Below are positions 27,529-35,784 of a stretch of DNA of 64,000 bases, in pieces (position 1 is the stretch's first letter; each line of letters starts with the position of its first letter). Both the position numbers and the translations under genes were made by a program. The DNA is taken from positions 3,596,001 to 3,660,000 of the forward strand of contig NZ_FNSR01000001.1 of assembly GCF_900104845.1 (NCBI RefSeq), in the 5' to 3' direction. Source of the stretch: Paraburkholderia caballeronis (GTDB lineage: Bacteria; Pseudomonadota; Gammaproteobacteria; Burkholderiales; Burkholderiaceae). The notes below the pieces were generated by a model. It was not told the origin of the DNA. It saw only the letters and a program-made list of their open reading frames with translations, and made no database searches.

Positions 27529-28491
27529 ATGGATCTTCGCCAGTTGCCGGCGCTGAATGCGCTGAAGGCGTTCGAAGCCGCCGCCCGACACGAGAGTTTT
27601 TCGCGCGCCGCCGACGAACTGTTCGTCACGCACGGCGCGGTCAGCCACCAGATCCGCGCGCTCGAAGCGGAGCTCGGCGTCGCGCTGTTCGCGCGCGACG
27701 GCAAGCGCGTGCGCCTCACCGATACCGGCCGCCGCTACGCGGGCCACGTGCGCGATGCGCTGACGCTGCTCGCGCGCGCGACCGCCGAAATCCGCTCGGG
27801 CGACCGCGAACGGCGGCTCGTCGTGTCGATGCTGACCTCGTTCGCCGCGCGCTGGGTGACGCCGCGGATCGGCCGCTTCATCGAGGCGCACCCGGAATGG
27901 GACCTCGAACTGCAATCGACGAACGCGCTGACCGACTTCGTGCGCGACGACGTCGACGCGGCGATCCGCTTCGGCTACGGCCACTATCCGGGGCTGCACG
28001 CGGAACTGCTGCTCGACGAGATTTTTTTCCCCGCGTGCGCGCCGCACTTCAACGGCGGCAAGTTGCCGAAAACGCCGCACGAGATGGTGCAACTGCCGCT
28101 GCTGCGCTCGGACGACGAACTGTGGCGTCCATGGTTCGACGCGGCCGGCCTCGAAGACCTGCCCGAACCGAAGCGCGGCGTGCTGTATCAGGACTCGTCG
28201 AACCTGCTGCAAGCCGCGATGGACGGCCAGGGCATCGCGCTCGTGCGGCGCTCGCTCGCGATGCACGAGATCGCGTCCGGCCGGCTCGTGCGGCTTTTCA
28301 AGGACATCGACGGACCGAGCCCGTGGCGCTACTACTTCATCTGCCCGCCGCAGTTGCTGCAGACCGGGCGCGTGAAGGCGTTCCGCGACTGGGTGTTCGA
28401 CGAGGTCGCGCGCTTCAGGCAGCTTTACGACACCGCGTGCGAAGCGGGACCGCAGGCCGCGGCCGACGCGATGCGCGCGGCCGGGAAATAG
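27529..28491 (+). CDS. LysR family regulator, GcvA-like
   Basis: 320 residues from ATG 27529; a GTG 15 bp upstream is possible. N-terminal winged helix-turn-helix (about 5-64: LNALKAFEAAARHESFSRAADELFVTHGAVSHQIRALE) and a substrate-binding domain with the GcvA-group features LVVSMLTSFAARWVTPRI and RFGYGHYPGL. In E. coli GcvA controls glycine cleavage; here the target is unknown and the likely partner is the divergent DUF2917 gene. It sits between the ybeD-type gene and lipB. Confidence 0.88.
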   Translation: MDLRQLPALNALKAFEAAARHESFSRAADELFVTHGAVSHQIRALEAELGVALFARDGKRVRLTDTGRRYAGHVRDALTLLARATAEIRSGDRERRLVVSMLTSFAARWVTPRIGRFIEAHPEWDLELQSTNALTDFVRDDVDAAIRFGYGHYPGLHAELLLDEIFFPACAPHFNGGKLPKTPHEMVQLPLLRSDDELWRPWFDAAGLEDLPEPKRGVLYQDSSNLLQAAMDGQGIALVRRSLAMHEIASGRLVRLFKDIDGPSPWRYYFICPPQLLQTGRVKAFRDWVFDEVARFRQLYDTACEAGPQAAADAMRAAGK

Positions 28492-28548
28492 GGGAAATGG
28501 CGTGAAAAACGGTGAGCAGACCGCGAAACGCGGCCTGCTCAGCCGCGC

Positions 28549-28842
28549 TTACAGCACGACCTTGACCATCGGATGGCCGGTCAGCGCGCGGTAGATGTCG
28601 TCGAGATGCGTGCGGCTCGTCGCGCGCACCGTCACCGTGAGACCGATGTAATTGCCGCCGCTCGACGGCCGCGTCTCGACGCTTTCCGCGTCGAAACCGC
28701 TGTCGAACGTGCGGATCACCGTGACGATCGTGTCCTGGAACTCCGGATGCGCCTTTCCCATCACCTTGATCGGGAAATCGCACGGATACTCGATCAGCGA
28801 TTCGTTCTGCACATTCTGCTCGTTCTGCGACATGCCGCTCAT
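28549..28842 (-). CDS. ybeD: DUF493 (YbeD-type) protein
   Basis: 97 residues with the DUF493 core: LIEYPCDFPIKVMGKAHPEFQDTIVTVI, then GNYIGLTVTVRATSRTHLDDIYRALTGHPMVKVVL. It adopts an ACT-like fold; role unknown but conserved next to dacA-lipB in proteobacteria. Its ATG at 28842 overlaps the aminotransferase stop by 4 bp, so it is translationally coupled to dat. Confidence 0.9.
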   Translation of the reverse strand: MSGMSQNEQNVQNESLIEYPCDFPIKVMGKAHPEFQDTIVTVIRTFDSGFDAESVETRPSSGGNYIGLTVTVRATSRTHLDDIYRALTGHPMVKVVL

Positions 28843-29819
28843 GGCTTCACCTCCTGCGTGGCTGCGACTTCATTCGTTTCGCGCGCCTTCGCGCGCTGGT
28901 ACGCGGCGTACAGCGCCGCATGCACCGGTCCCGGCTTGCCGCTGCCGACCGGGCGGCCGTCCAGTTCGGACACCGCCAGCACTTCCTTCGTCGCCGAGCT
29001 GATCAGCAGTTCGTCGGCCGCGCGCAGCGCCGCCTCGTCGATCTCGCGCGCTTCGAAGCGGATGCCGCATTCGCGCGCCAGTTCCTCGATCAGCCCGTAG
29101 CGGATCCCTTCGAGAATCCGGTTGCTGCGCGGCGGCGCGTACAGCACGCCGTCCTTCACCACCCACACGTTCGACGACGCACCTTCGGTCACGAAGCCGT
29201 CGCGCAACTGGATCGTCTCCGTCGCGCCGTGCTCGACCGCGTATTGCGCCATCAGCACGTTGCCGAGCAGCGACACCGACTTGATGTCGCAATGCAGCCA
29301 GCGGCGATCCTCCGCGCTCACGCAGCGCACGCCGTTCGCGCGCTGCGCGTCGGTCGGCGGCTTCAGCGGCGTGACCATCACGAACACGGTCGGCCGGACG
29401 CCGGCCGGGAACGCATGGCCGCGCTTTGCGACGCCGCGCGTCACCTGGATGTAGACGATCGCGGGTTCGTCGCGCGAAATCGCGCCCGCGCGTTCGTTCG
29501 CGTCGATCACCCGCGCGATCAGTTCGCGCCAGCCGGCCTCGTCGAACGGATGGCCGATCGACACCTTGTCGAGCGAACGCGCGAGCCGCGCGAGGTGCTG
29601 CGCGATCCGGAACGGCACGCGCAGCGGCTCGCTCGCGCCGTCCGGCGCGAGCGCATACACGGGCACCACTTCGTACACGCCGTCGCCGAAGATGAAACCG
29701 CGGTCGAGCACCGGAATGCGCGCGTCGGCCAGCGGCGTCAACTCGCCGTTCAGCCAGACGATCGCGTCCGGCGCCGGGTCGGACGTCAGCGGGTCCGACG
29801 TCAGCGGCGATGCGGTCAT
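28839..29819 (-). CDS. dat: D-amino-acid transaminase / class IV aminotransferase
   Basis: 326 residues from ATG 29819, in a 4-bp overlap with dacC. PLP fold type IV: EVVPVYALAP and DRGFIFGDGVYEV near the N-terminus, catalytic lysine in CDIKSVSLLGNVLMAQ, and GASSNVWVVKDG. Likely makes D-alanine or D-glutamate, fitting the neighbouring D,D-carboxypeptidase; aminodeoxychorismate lyase or branched-chain aminotransferase activity cannot be excluded. The first residues are a duplicated LTSDP from a 15-bp tandem repeat. Confidence 0.87.
   Translation of the reverse strand: MTASPLTSDPLTSDPAPDAIVWLNGELTPLADARIPVLDRGFIFGDGVYEVVPVYALAPDGASEPLRVPFRIAQHLARLARSLDKVSIGHPFDEAGWRELIARVIDANERAGAISRDEPAIVYIQVTRGVAKRGHAFPAGVRPTVFVMVTPLKPPTDAQRANGVRCVSAEDRRWLHCDIKSVSLLGNVLMAQYAVEHGATETIQLRDGFVTEGASSNVWVVKDGVLYAPPRSNRILEGIRYGLIEELARECGIRFEAREIDEAALRAADELLISSATKEVLAVSELDGRPVGSGKPGPVHAALYAAYQRAKARETNEVAATQEVKP
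29776..29805. repeat. Tandem 15-bp direct repeat in the dat 5' end
   Basis: Two copies of GGGTC(G/C)GACGTCAGC, one mismatch apart, giving LTSDP-LTSDP in the encoded N-terminus. Recent local duplication is likely, as slippage in frame. Confidence 0.8.
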
Positions 29820-31039
29820 TTCTTGTTGAACATCAGCATCACCGAATCCCACAGGCGGCCGACGATGCCCGCCTGCGCAACCGGCTGCAGCGCGACGACC
29901 GGGAACTGCGCGAGCACCTTGCCGTCCGCGCCGACGAACTTCGCGGAACCGACCGTCTGGCCGTTCGCGATCGGCGCGATCAGCGGCGTGGTCAGTTCGA
30001 TCTGCGGCTTCGCCTTGTCGGCGGCGCCCTTCGGCAGCGTCACGTACTGGTCCGTCTTCACGCCGACCTTCACCGAATCCTCCGCGCCCTTGAACACGCG
30101 CGGCGTCGCGACCGTCTGGTTCGCCTGATAGATGCGCGTCGTGTCGTACGCGCTATAGCCGTAGTTCAGCATCTTCAGGCTGTCCTGCACGCGGTCGTGC
30201 TCCTTCTGCTCGCCCATCATCACCGACACGAGCCGGCGCGTCGCGCCGTTCACGCCCGGCAGCGAACGCTTCGCGGTCGCGATCAGGCAGTAGCCGGCCG
30301 CCTGCGTGTGGCCGGTCTTCAGGCCGTCGACGGTCGGGTCGATCCACAGCAGCCGGTTGCGGTTCGGCTGCTTGATGTTGTTGTACGTGAACTCCTTCAC
30401 CGAGAAGATGCTGTAGTAGTCGGGGAAGTCGCGGATCAGCTGCGTGGACAGCCGCGCGAGGTCGCCCGCCGTCGTGTAGTGCTGCGGATCGGGCATCCCG
30501 TTCACGTCGGCGAAGTGCGTGTGCGCCATGCCGAGCTTCTGCGCCTCGGCATTCATCATCGTGACGAAGTTCGACTCGCTGCCGCCGACCAGTTCGGCGA
30601 GCGCGATCGCCGCGTCGTTGCCCGACTGGATAATCATCCCGTAGACGAGGTCGTGCACGCTGACCGGCTTGTTCGCCTCGATGAACATCCGCGACTCGTC
30701 GTTCTTCACGCGGCGCACCGCTTCGCTCGGCGTGACGACCTGGTCCATCGTGATCTTCTTCGACTGCAACGCCTCGAACACGAGGTACGCGGTCATCAGC
30801 TTCGTCAGCGATGCGGGCTCGACGCGCTCGTCCGCGTTGCCGGATGCGAGCACCTGGTTCGCGGTCGCGTCGACCAGCACCCACGAGCGCGCGTTCACCG
30901 CGGGGGGCGGCACCTGCGCGAACGCGGCGGTCGACGCGAAGAGCGTCGCGGACAACGCGACGCCTGCGGTGACGGTACGGACAATCGGGTGAGGGACGAA
31001 AGATTCGGAGGACGGAAAGCCGGAGGAGAGAAAACGCAT
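29816..31039 (-). CDS. dacC: D-alanyl-D-alanine carboxypeptidase (PBP5/6 type)
   Basis: 407 residues. Signal peptide (about 1-41, ending STAAFAQ), S11 peptidase motifs SLTK (Ser77-Lys80), SGN in IIQSGNDAAIALAE and KTG in DGLKTGHT, then the PBP5 C-terminal beta domain and a terminal amphipathic membrane anchor (RLWDSVMLMFNKK). Removes terminal D-Ala from peptidoglycan pentapeptides in the periplasm. Heads the dacC-dat-ybeD unit. A perfect TATAAT is 262 bp upstream. Confidence 0.95.
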   Translation of the reverse strand: MRFLSSGFPSSESFVPHPIVRTVTAGVALSATLFASTAAFAQVPPPAVNARSWVLVDATANQVLASGNADERVEPASLTKLMTAYLVFEALQSKKITMDQVVTPSEAVRRVKNDESRMFIEANKPVSVHDLVYGMIIQSGNDAAIALAELVGGSESNFVTMMNAEAQKLGMAHTHFADVNGMPDPQHYTTAGDLARLSTQLIRDFPDYYSIFSVKEFTYNNIKQPNRNRLLWIDPTVDGLKTGHTQAAGYCLIATAKRSLPGVNGATRRLVSVMMGEQKEHDRVQDSLKMLNYGYSAYDTTRIYQANQTVATPRVFKGAEDSVKVGVKTDQYVTLPKGAADKAKPQIELTTPLIAPIANGQTVGSAKFVGADGKVLAQFPVVALQPVAQAGIVGRLWDSVMLMFNKK

Positions 31040-31477
31040 AGGTTCAGTTCGGGCAGGATTGGGCGCGCCATGCGGCGCGCGTTCTGGAAAGCCGGAAAGA
31101 GCGGGACGCCGGGCTGCGCGAGCCGGCGTCGCGACGCGCGGGCCGCGTGGCGGCGCGCATCCGACACCGCGCGTCGGCCGGCACGCGAACGGCGCCCGTT
31201 GGACCGGCGGCGGCGCGGCGGGTTCGCTTCGCGCGGCAACAGTCTGGACGACGACGCGTGCCGCAAACTTCACGGCGCAGCGCCCACAAAAAGAGCGCCC
31301 ATTATACGCGCGGCATCCGCGCGTTTTTCCGCGGGTGTTGCGTTTGCGCGGACCTGTCGCGCACTTTTCGCGTTTTCGGCGGGCTTGCGGCAAGCGTGGC
31401 GACGGCGCGGGGCGCGCACGAAGCGCGCCGGATGACGAATGCCTTACTTCAGACGAAAGCAGGGAAAAGCGGATGCG
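31040..31477. other. dacC upstream region
   Basis: 438 bp between dacC and the next minus-strand gene. It holds a candidate -10 at 31301-31306, a 15-bp-period direct repeat just downstream of it and an inverted repeat next to it. The short open frames have no family features; the leader between the -10 and dacC is very GC-rich. Confidence 0.6.
31279..31306 (-). promoter_or_regulatory. dacC candidate -10 with downstream direct repeat
   Basis: Minus strand TATAAT at 31301-31306, then TGGGCGCT repeated exactly at a 15-bp step (31294-31301 and 31279-31286). An inverted repeat CGCGCGG-ATG-CCGCGCG lies just upstream of the -10. The -35 is weak. The direct repeat could be a regulator site overlapping the start of transcription. 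Confidence 0.45.
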
Positions 31478-32110
31478 TCAGCGCCACGCTTCAACGATGA
31501 TCCGCTTCAGCACGTGCAGCTTCCGGTGCAGGAAGTGCTCGGCTCCGGGGATCACGACGACCGGCAGTTCCTGCGGCCGCGCCCATTCGAACACGGAAAG
31601 GATCGGCACCGTGTCGTCGAGTTCGCCGTGGATCACGAGCGTGCTGTCCGGCACCGGCGCGACTTCCCAGCGGCTCGCGGCGGTGCCGACGAAGACCATC
31701 CGCTCGATCGCGCCGCCGGCCTCGACATGGCGCTTCGCGACGTGCGACAGCACGAAGGTGCCGAACGAGAAGCCCGCGAGCACGAGCGGCTGGTCCGCGT
31801 GACCCGGTTGCGCGCGCATGTAGTCGAGCAGCGCGAGCAGGTCGTCCTGTTCGCCGATCCCGTTGTCGTGCTCGCCTTCGGTCGCGCCGACGCCGCGGAA
31901 GTTCGAGCGGTACGTCGTGTAGCCGAGCTGGACGAAGGTGCGCGCGAGCGTCTGCGCGACCTTGTTGTCCATCGTGCCGCCGAACAGCGGGTGCGGATGC
32001 GCAACGAGCGCGATGCCGCGCACCGGCGTGCCGGCGTCGGGCCGGTCGAGCGCGCATTCGATCTTGCCGAGCGGGCCGTCGATCAGGAATTTCTGCGTTT
32101 GTGCGTTCAT
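31478..32110 (-). CDS. Alpha/beta hydrolase (small, OsmC-type / UPF dienelactone-like)
   Basis: 210 residues. Catalytic serine in GFSFG, oxyanion loop HPHPLFGGTMDNKV and the acid/histidine near GELDDTVP and GAEHFLHRKL. This set is typical of short alpha/beta hydrolases of the YheT/COG2945 kind; substrate unknown. Its ATG at 32110 is 13 bp after the ferredoxin stop, so the two are likely co-transcribed. Confidence 0.82.
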   Translation of the reverse strand: MNAQTQKFLIDGPLGKIECALDRPDAGTPVRGIALVAHPHPLFGGTMDNKVAQTLARTFVQLGYTTYRSNFRGVGATEGEHDNGIGEQDDLLALLDYMRAQPGHADQPLVLAGFSFGTFVLSHVAKRHVEAGGAIERMVFVGTAASRWEVAPVPDSTLVIHGELDDTVPILSVFEWARPQELPVVVIPGAEHFLHRKLHVLKRIIVEAWR

Positions 32111-32123
32111 CGTGCGGGCCGCC

Positions 32124-32447
32124 TCACCGGTCGATCTTCAGTCGCTCGACGACCTTGCCGTTCGCGAGATGCGACACGACGATCTCCTCGACGTCGGCCT
32201 CGTCGACGTACGTGTACCACGTGCCCTCCGGATACACGACGACGACCGGCCCTTCCTCGCAGCGGTCGAGACAGCCGGCCTTGTTGATGCGCACCTTGCC
32301 CGGCCCGGCGAGGCCGAGCTGCTTCACGCGCTTCTTCGCGTACTCCTGCATCGCCTGCGCGTTGCAGTTCGCGCAGCTCGGGCGGTCCGCGCCGGGATCG
32401 CGCTGGTTCAGGCAGAAGAACACGTGATGCTGATAGAACGATGTCAT
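32124..32447 (-). CDS. Thioredoxin-like [2Fe-2S] ferredoxin
   Basis: 107 residues. Cluster-type cysteines: FFCLNQRDPGADRPSCANC, then INKAGCLDRCEEGP. This is the shethna/clostridial-type thioredoxin-fold 2Fe-2S ferredoxin found alone in many proteobacteria. Acts as an electron carrier or sensor; partner unknown. Immediately upstream of the alpha/beta hydrolase gene on the same strand. Confidence 0.88.
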   Translation of the reverse strand: MTSFYQHHVFFCLNQRDPGADRPSCANCNAQAMQEYAKKRVKQLGLAGPGKVRINKAGCLDRCEEGPVVVVYPEGTWYTYVDEADVEEIVVSHLANGKVVERLKIDR

Positions 32448-32618
32448 GGTGTGGAGAACCTGGACTGAAGCCGGGACGGCGCGGCGGACGAAGCGGCGGC
32501 GCGCCGGCGACCCGTGGGATGTGGTCGGTCGATTATAGCGAGGCCGCGCAGCCGACGCCGGAGCCGCCGGGGCTTGAGCGACCCGGCTCCCCGCCCACTC
32601 CGGCCAGACTTCGCCCGC

Positions 32619-33836
32619 TCACCGCGACGCGGCGCGCCGGTCGAGCCACGCGCGCTCCAGCGAGAACGCGCACCAGACGAGCGCCGCATACGGCCAGATC
32701 CACGCGAGCCAGCGCGCGAGTCCATTGAAATGCAGATAACGCCCCTGCCGCCAGTCCGCGAGCACGACGTCGAAGTATGGATTCACCGGCAGCAGGTTCA
32801 CGAGCACGAGCGACGCGACGAGCGCGGCGACGGCCGCCGCCGCGCGGAACGCGCGCGGCAGCCGCAGCGAAACGAGCGCCGCGACCACGCCACAGCCGAT
32901 GCCCGCGAGCGCGCCCGGCGTCGCCCAGTCGAACACGAGGCCGCCTTGCGATTGCAGGAACGTCGCGCCGACCTTCACGACGAGCGTCGTCGCGACCAGC
33001 AGCAGCACGAGCCGCGCGCGCGGCGCGCGTGGACGCATCGGCAGCGACGCGAGCGCCGCGGCCGCGAACAGGTTCAGCGCGGTCACGAGCGCCTCCCAGC
33101 CGCTGTCCGGCAACCGCGCGGCGAGCGCGGCCGGCCACGCGCGCAGGTGCCATGCGGCCGGCGTCCACGCGAGCACCGCGTCCTGCATCGACGGATCGAA
33201 TTTCTGCCACGCGACGACCGGCCAGTCGCCCATCCCGAACAGGCGCGGCGCGGGGAACATCGTCGCGAACGGCCACAGTGCCGCGAGCCCGACCGCCGCC
33301 GCCGCGTCGCGCTCGAACCAGCGGAACCGCAGCCGCCGCAGCCAGCCGCGGTCGAGCAGCGCGCCGGTCGCCGGCGCGGCCAGCACCGCACCGAGCAGCG
33401 CACCCAGCGCGTTCGACGCGAGATCGAGGTTCGACGCGACGCGCGTCGGCAGATACGTCTGCACCGCCTCCATCAGCGCGGACAGCAGCGCGCCGCCCGC
33501 GAAGCCGGCCGCGACCGCGAGCGCACCGCGCCAGCGCGGCCACACCGCGAGCACGACGAGCGCGCCGAACGGCATGTAGCCGAGCACGTTCGTCACGACG
33601 TCGAACGCGGTCAGGTATTGCGGGAAAGGATCGGACAGATACGCGAGCGGCCCGAGGCCGAGCGAGCGCCAGCCGCGAAACGGATACCACGATCCGTAGA
33701 CGATCAGCGCGGCGTAGACCGCGAGCGCCTGGCGCGCCAGCACCGACGGCCGGTTGCGCCACAACGCGCCCGGCTCGCCGCCGTCGTGCGCGGGTCCGGG
33801 CTGCGGAGGCGTGGGGGCCGGATCGCGCCAGTTCAT
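32619..33836 (-). CDS. VanZ-like family membrane protein
   Basis: 405 residues, mostly hydrophobic, about ten predicted membrane segments. The VanZ-like first half carries YGSWYPFRGWRSLGLGP, the DVVTNVLGYMPFGALVVL motif and the ALMEAVQTYLPTRVASNLDLASNALGALLGA signature. VanZ proteins confer some teicoplanin resistance elsewhere and are otherwise uncharacterised. It follows the transporter lipoprotein gene by 46 bp on the same strand and may belong to the same unit. Confidence 0.82.
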   Translation of the reverse strand: MNWRDPAPTPPQPGPAHDGGEPGALWRNRPSVLARQALAVYAALIVYGSWYPFRGWRSLGLGPLAYLSDPFPQYLTAFDVVTNVLGYMPFGALVVLAVWPRWRGALAVAAGFAGGALLSALMEAVQTYLPTRVASNLDLASNALGALLGAVLAAPATGALLDRGWLRRLRFRWFERDAAAAVGLAALWPFATMFPAPRLFGMGDWPVVAWQKFDPSMQDAVLAWTPAAWHLRAWPAALAARLPDSGWEALVTALNLFAAAALASLPMRPRAPRARLVLLLVATTLVVKVGATFLQSQGGLVFDWATPGALAGIGCGVVAALVSLRLPRAFRAAAAVAALVASLVLVNLLPVNPYFDVVLADWRQGRYLHFNGLARWLAWIWPYAALVWCAFSLERAWLDRRAASR

Positions 33837-33882
33837 CGTCGCGGCCTGGGTTGCATGAAAGCGGGTCGGGGCGCCGCCCCGG

Positions 33883-34497
33883 TCACGGGGTGCCGGCGAA
33901 CGCCTGCACGCTCAGCCACGCGGCGATCTGGCCGACCAGTTCGTCGCTCGCGGCCGCGAGCGCGCGCGCGCCGCCGGACGCGTCCGGCGTGCTCGCCGGC
34001 GCGCGCGACACGAACGTGCGCTGGCCGATCACCTTGCCGTCCTGGATCAGCGTCGCGCGCGCGGACAGCACGCCCGAGCTTTCGGTCGCGCTGTCGAACA
34101 CCTGCTCGAACTGGTCGAGGTCGATCTTCAGCATCGGCGCGGGCACCGAGTCCGCGCCGGTCAGCACGGTCGCGTGCGACGACAGCGTGGTGCGCAGCCG
34201 CTGCGTGAGGAGCCGCGCGGGCGACATCGTCCAGCGGCTGTTCGCATAACGCGCGCTGCGCTGCGACGCGTAGCCGAGGCGGTACACGAAACCGTCGTTG
34301 TCGAGCGGCGGCGGCGCGCTCACGTCGAGCACCTTCAGCGGCGGCAGCGCGCCGGACGCCGGCGCGGCGGCGACCGGGCCGAGATCGTAGCGGACGTCGG
34401 ACAACGCAGCCGGGTTGCCCGCGCAGGCCGCGAGCATCGAACCGGCGACGAGCGCCGCGAGCGCGGAGCGGCAAAGGTGAGAAATCGGGCGTGACAT
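33883..34497 (-). CDS. ABC-type transport auxiliary lipoprotein (PqiC/DUF330-like)
   Basis: 204 residues. Lipobox LAAC at about residue 25 after a short signal peptide, then a YDLGPVAAAP start and a mixed alpha/beta domain with RLGYASQRSARYANSRWTMSPARLLTQRLRTTL, the PqiC-family core. In PqiABC- and Mla-type systems this outer-membrane or periplasmic lipoprotein docks with the MCE protein. Located 233 bp downstream of the MCE gene, in the same direction. Confidence 0.85.
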   Translation of the reverse strand: MSRPISHLCRSALAALVAGSMLAACAGNPAALSDVRYDLGPVAAAPASGALPPLKVLDVSAPPPLDNDGFVYRLGYASQRSARYANSRWTMSPARLLTQRLRTTLSSHATVLTGADSVPAPMLKIDLDQFEQVFDSATESSGVLSARATLIQDGKVIGQRTFVSRAPASTPDASGGARALAAASDELVGQIAAWLSVQAFAGTP

Positions 34498-34730
34498 GAC
34501 GGTTCCTTCTTGATTCTGGTTCAGGCATTGCACGCGGTGGGCGCGCCGCGAGACGCGCGCCGGGCGGGCCGACGGTGTTCGGATCGACGGCGCTCGCACA
34601 AGTTCGCCCAAAATGATGCAGTGCGCAAAATGACGGGAGGCGGAGCTGACGAAGCGGCTTGCGGGGCGGTGCATGAACCGGCTCACGAACCGTTTCACAA
34701 GCGAACTCGCGCCCCCGCGCAGGAACCGCC

Positions 34731-35693
34731 TCACCGGCCGCCCGCCGCCGGCCACGCGAAGCCCGGCTCGCCCGGCCCCGGCGCCGGCTGCGGCGCGCCG
34801 CCGAACAGCACGCTGCGCGGGCTGCGGCTGAACGTGCCGGCCGCGCTGTCCACCGAGCGCATCGCGGCGCGCACGTCCTCGGTCAGCGAGTCGACGCGCG
34901 GCAGCGTGTCGTAGCCGATCCGCGCGGACAGATCGCGGATCGAGCCGTTCATCGACGCGAGCGCGTCGCCGGCCTGCTGCGCGGCGGTGCCGGCCTTGTT
35001 CAGGTTCGTGATGAACGGGCCGTCCGGCCGGTTCACGTTCGCGATCAGCTGATTCGTCGAGTCGAGCGAGCGTTGCAGCGACGCGACCGCGCCGGGCAAC
35101 TGCTTCGCGGTCGGCCCGAGCTGCTGCGTGAGCGTGCTCACGCCGTCGGCCGCCTGTTGCAGGCTCGTGACGGTCGCCATCATCTGCTGGCGGTTGTCGG
35201 TGGACAGCAGCGCATCGACGTCGTCGGCAATCTTGTCGAGCCGGCGCAGCAGCGCGTCGCCGCGCTGCTGCAACTGGTCGAGCAAGCCCGGATGCATCGG
35301 GATCTGCGCGACCTGCGAGTCCGACGACTTGAGCGGCGACAGGTCCACGCCCGTGTCGTCGAGCTGCACGAACGCGACGCCGGTCACGCCTTGCAGGCCG
35401 AGCGTGCCGAACGTCGAGCGCGTGATCGGCGCCTGCTCGTCCACCAGCACGCGAATCCGGATCAGCCCCGGCCGCTTCGGATCGAACGCGACGGACTGCA
35501 CGCGGCCGACGTCGAGCCCGCGAAAACGGACCGCCGCGCCGCCATAGAGCCCCGTCACGTTGCTGCGCGCGATCAGATCATACGGCACGTGCACGGTCCG
35601 ATCGGCGCTGAAAAAAAACACCGTCAGCGCGATCGCGCAGGTGAGGCTGATCGTGAACAGCCCGGCCCAGAACGCATGCGATTTGTTTTCCAT
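34731..35693 (-). CDS. MCE domain protein (MlaD-type)
   Basis: 320 residues. One N-terminal membrane helix (about 8-28, FWAGLFTISLTCAIALTVFFF), an MCE domain (about 38-120, GLYGGAAVRFRGLDVGRVQSVAFD) and a long alpha-helical needle-like C-terminal part. MCE proteins form hexameric tunnels for lipids between membranes. ATG 35693 is preceded by a Pro/Arg-rich in-frame extension that I reject. Third gene of the permease-ATPase-MCE-lipoprotein transporter. Confidence 0.9.
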   Translation of the reverse strand: MENKSHAFWAGLFTISLTCAIALTVFFFSADRTVHVPYDLIARSNVTGLYGGAAVRFRGLDVGRVQSVAFDPKRPGLIRIRVLVDEQAPITRSTFGTLGLQGVTGVAFVQLDDTGVDLSPLKSSDSQVAQIPMHPGLLDQLQQRGDALLRRLDKIADDVDALLSTDNRQQMMATVTSLQQAADGVSTLTQQLGPTAKQLPGAVASLQRSLDSTNQLIANVNRPDGPFITNLNKAGTAAQQAGDALASMNGSIRDLSARIGYDTLPRVDSLTEDVRAAMRSVDSAAGTFSRSPRSVLFGGAPQPAPGPGEPGFAWPAAGGR

Positions 35694-35784
35694 CGTCAAA
35701 GTCCCTCGTTGCGCGCGCGGTACGGCGCGCGGCTTGCGAGCGCGCGGCGCGCGCACGCGTTGTGCGGCAGCGGCGTGCGGTCCG

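Noticed and set aside
31394..31477. A start of dacC far upstream that adds about 118 residues.
   Set aside because: The extension is Arg/Pro-rich and lacks a signal peptide; the ATG at 31039 starts a proper signal peptide.
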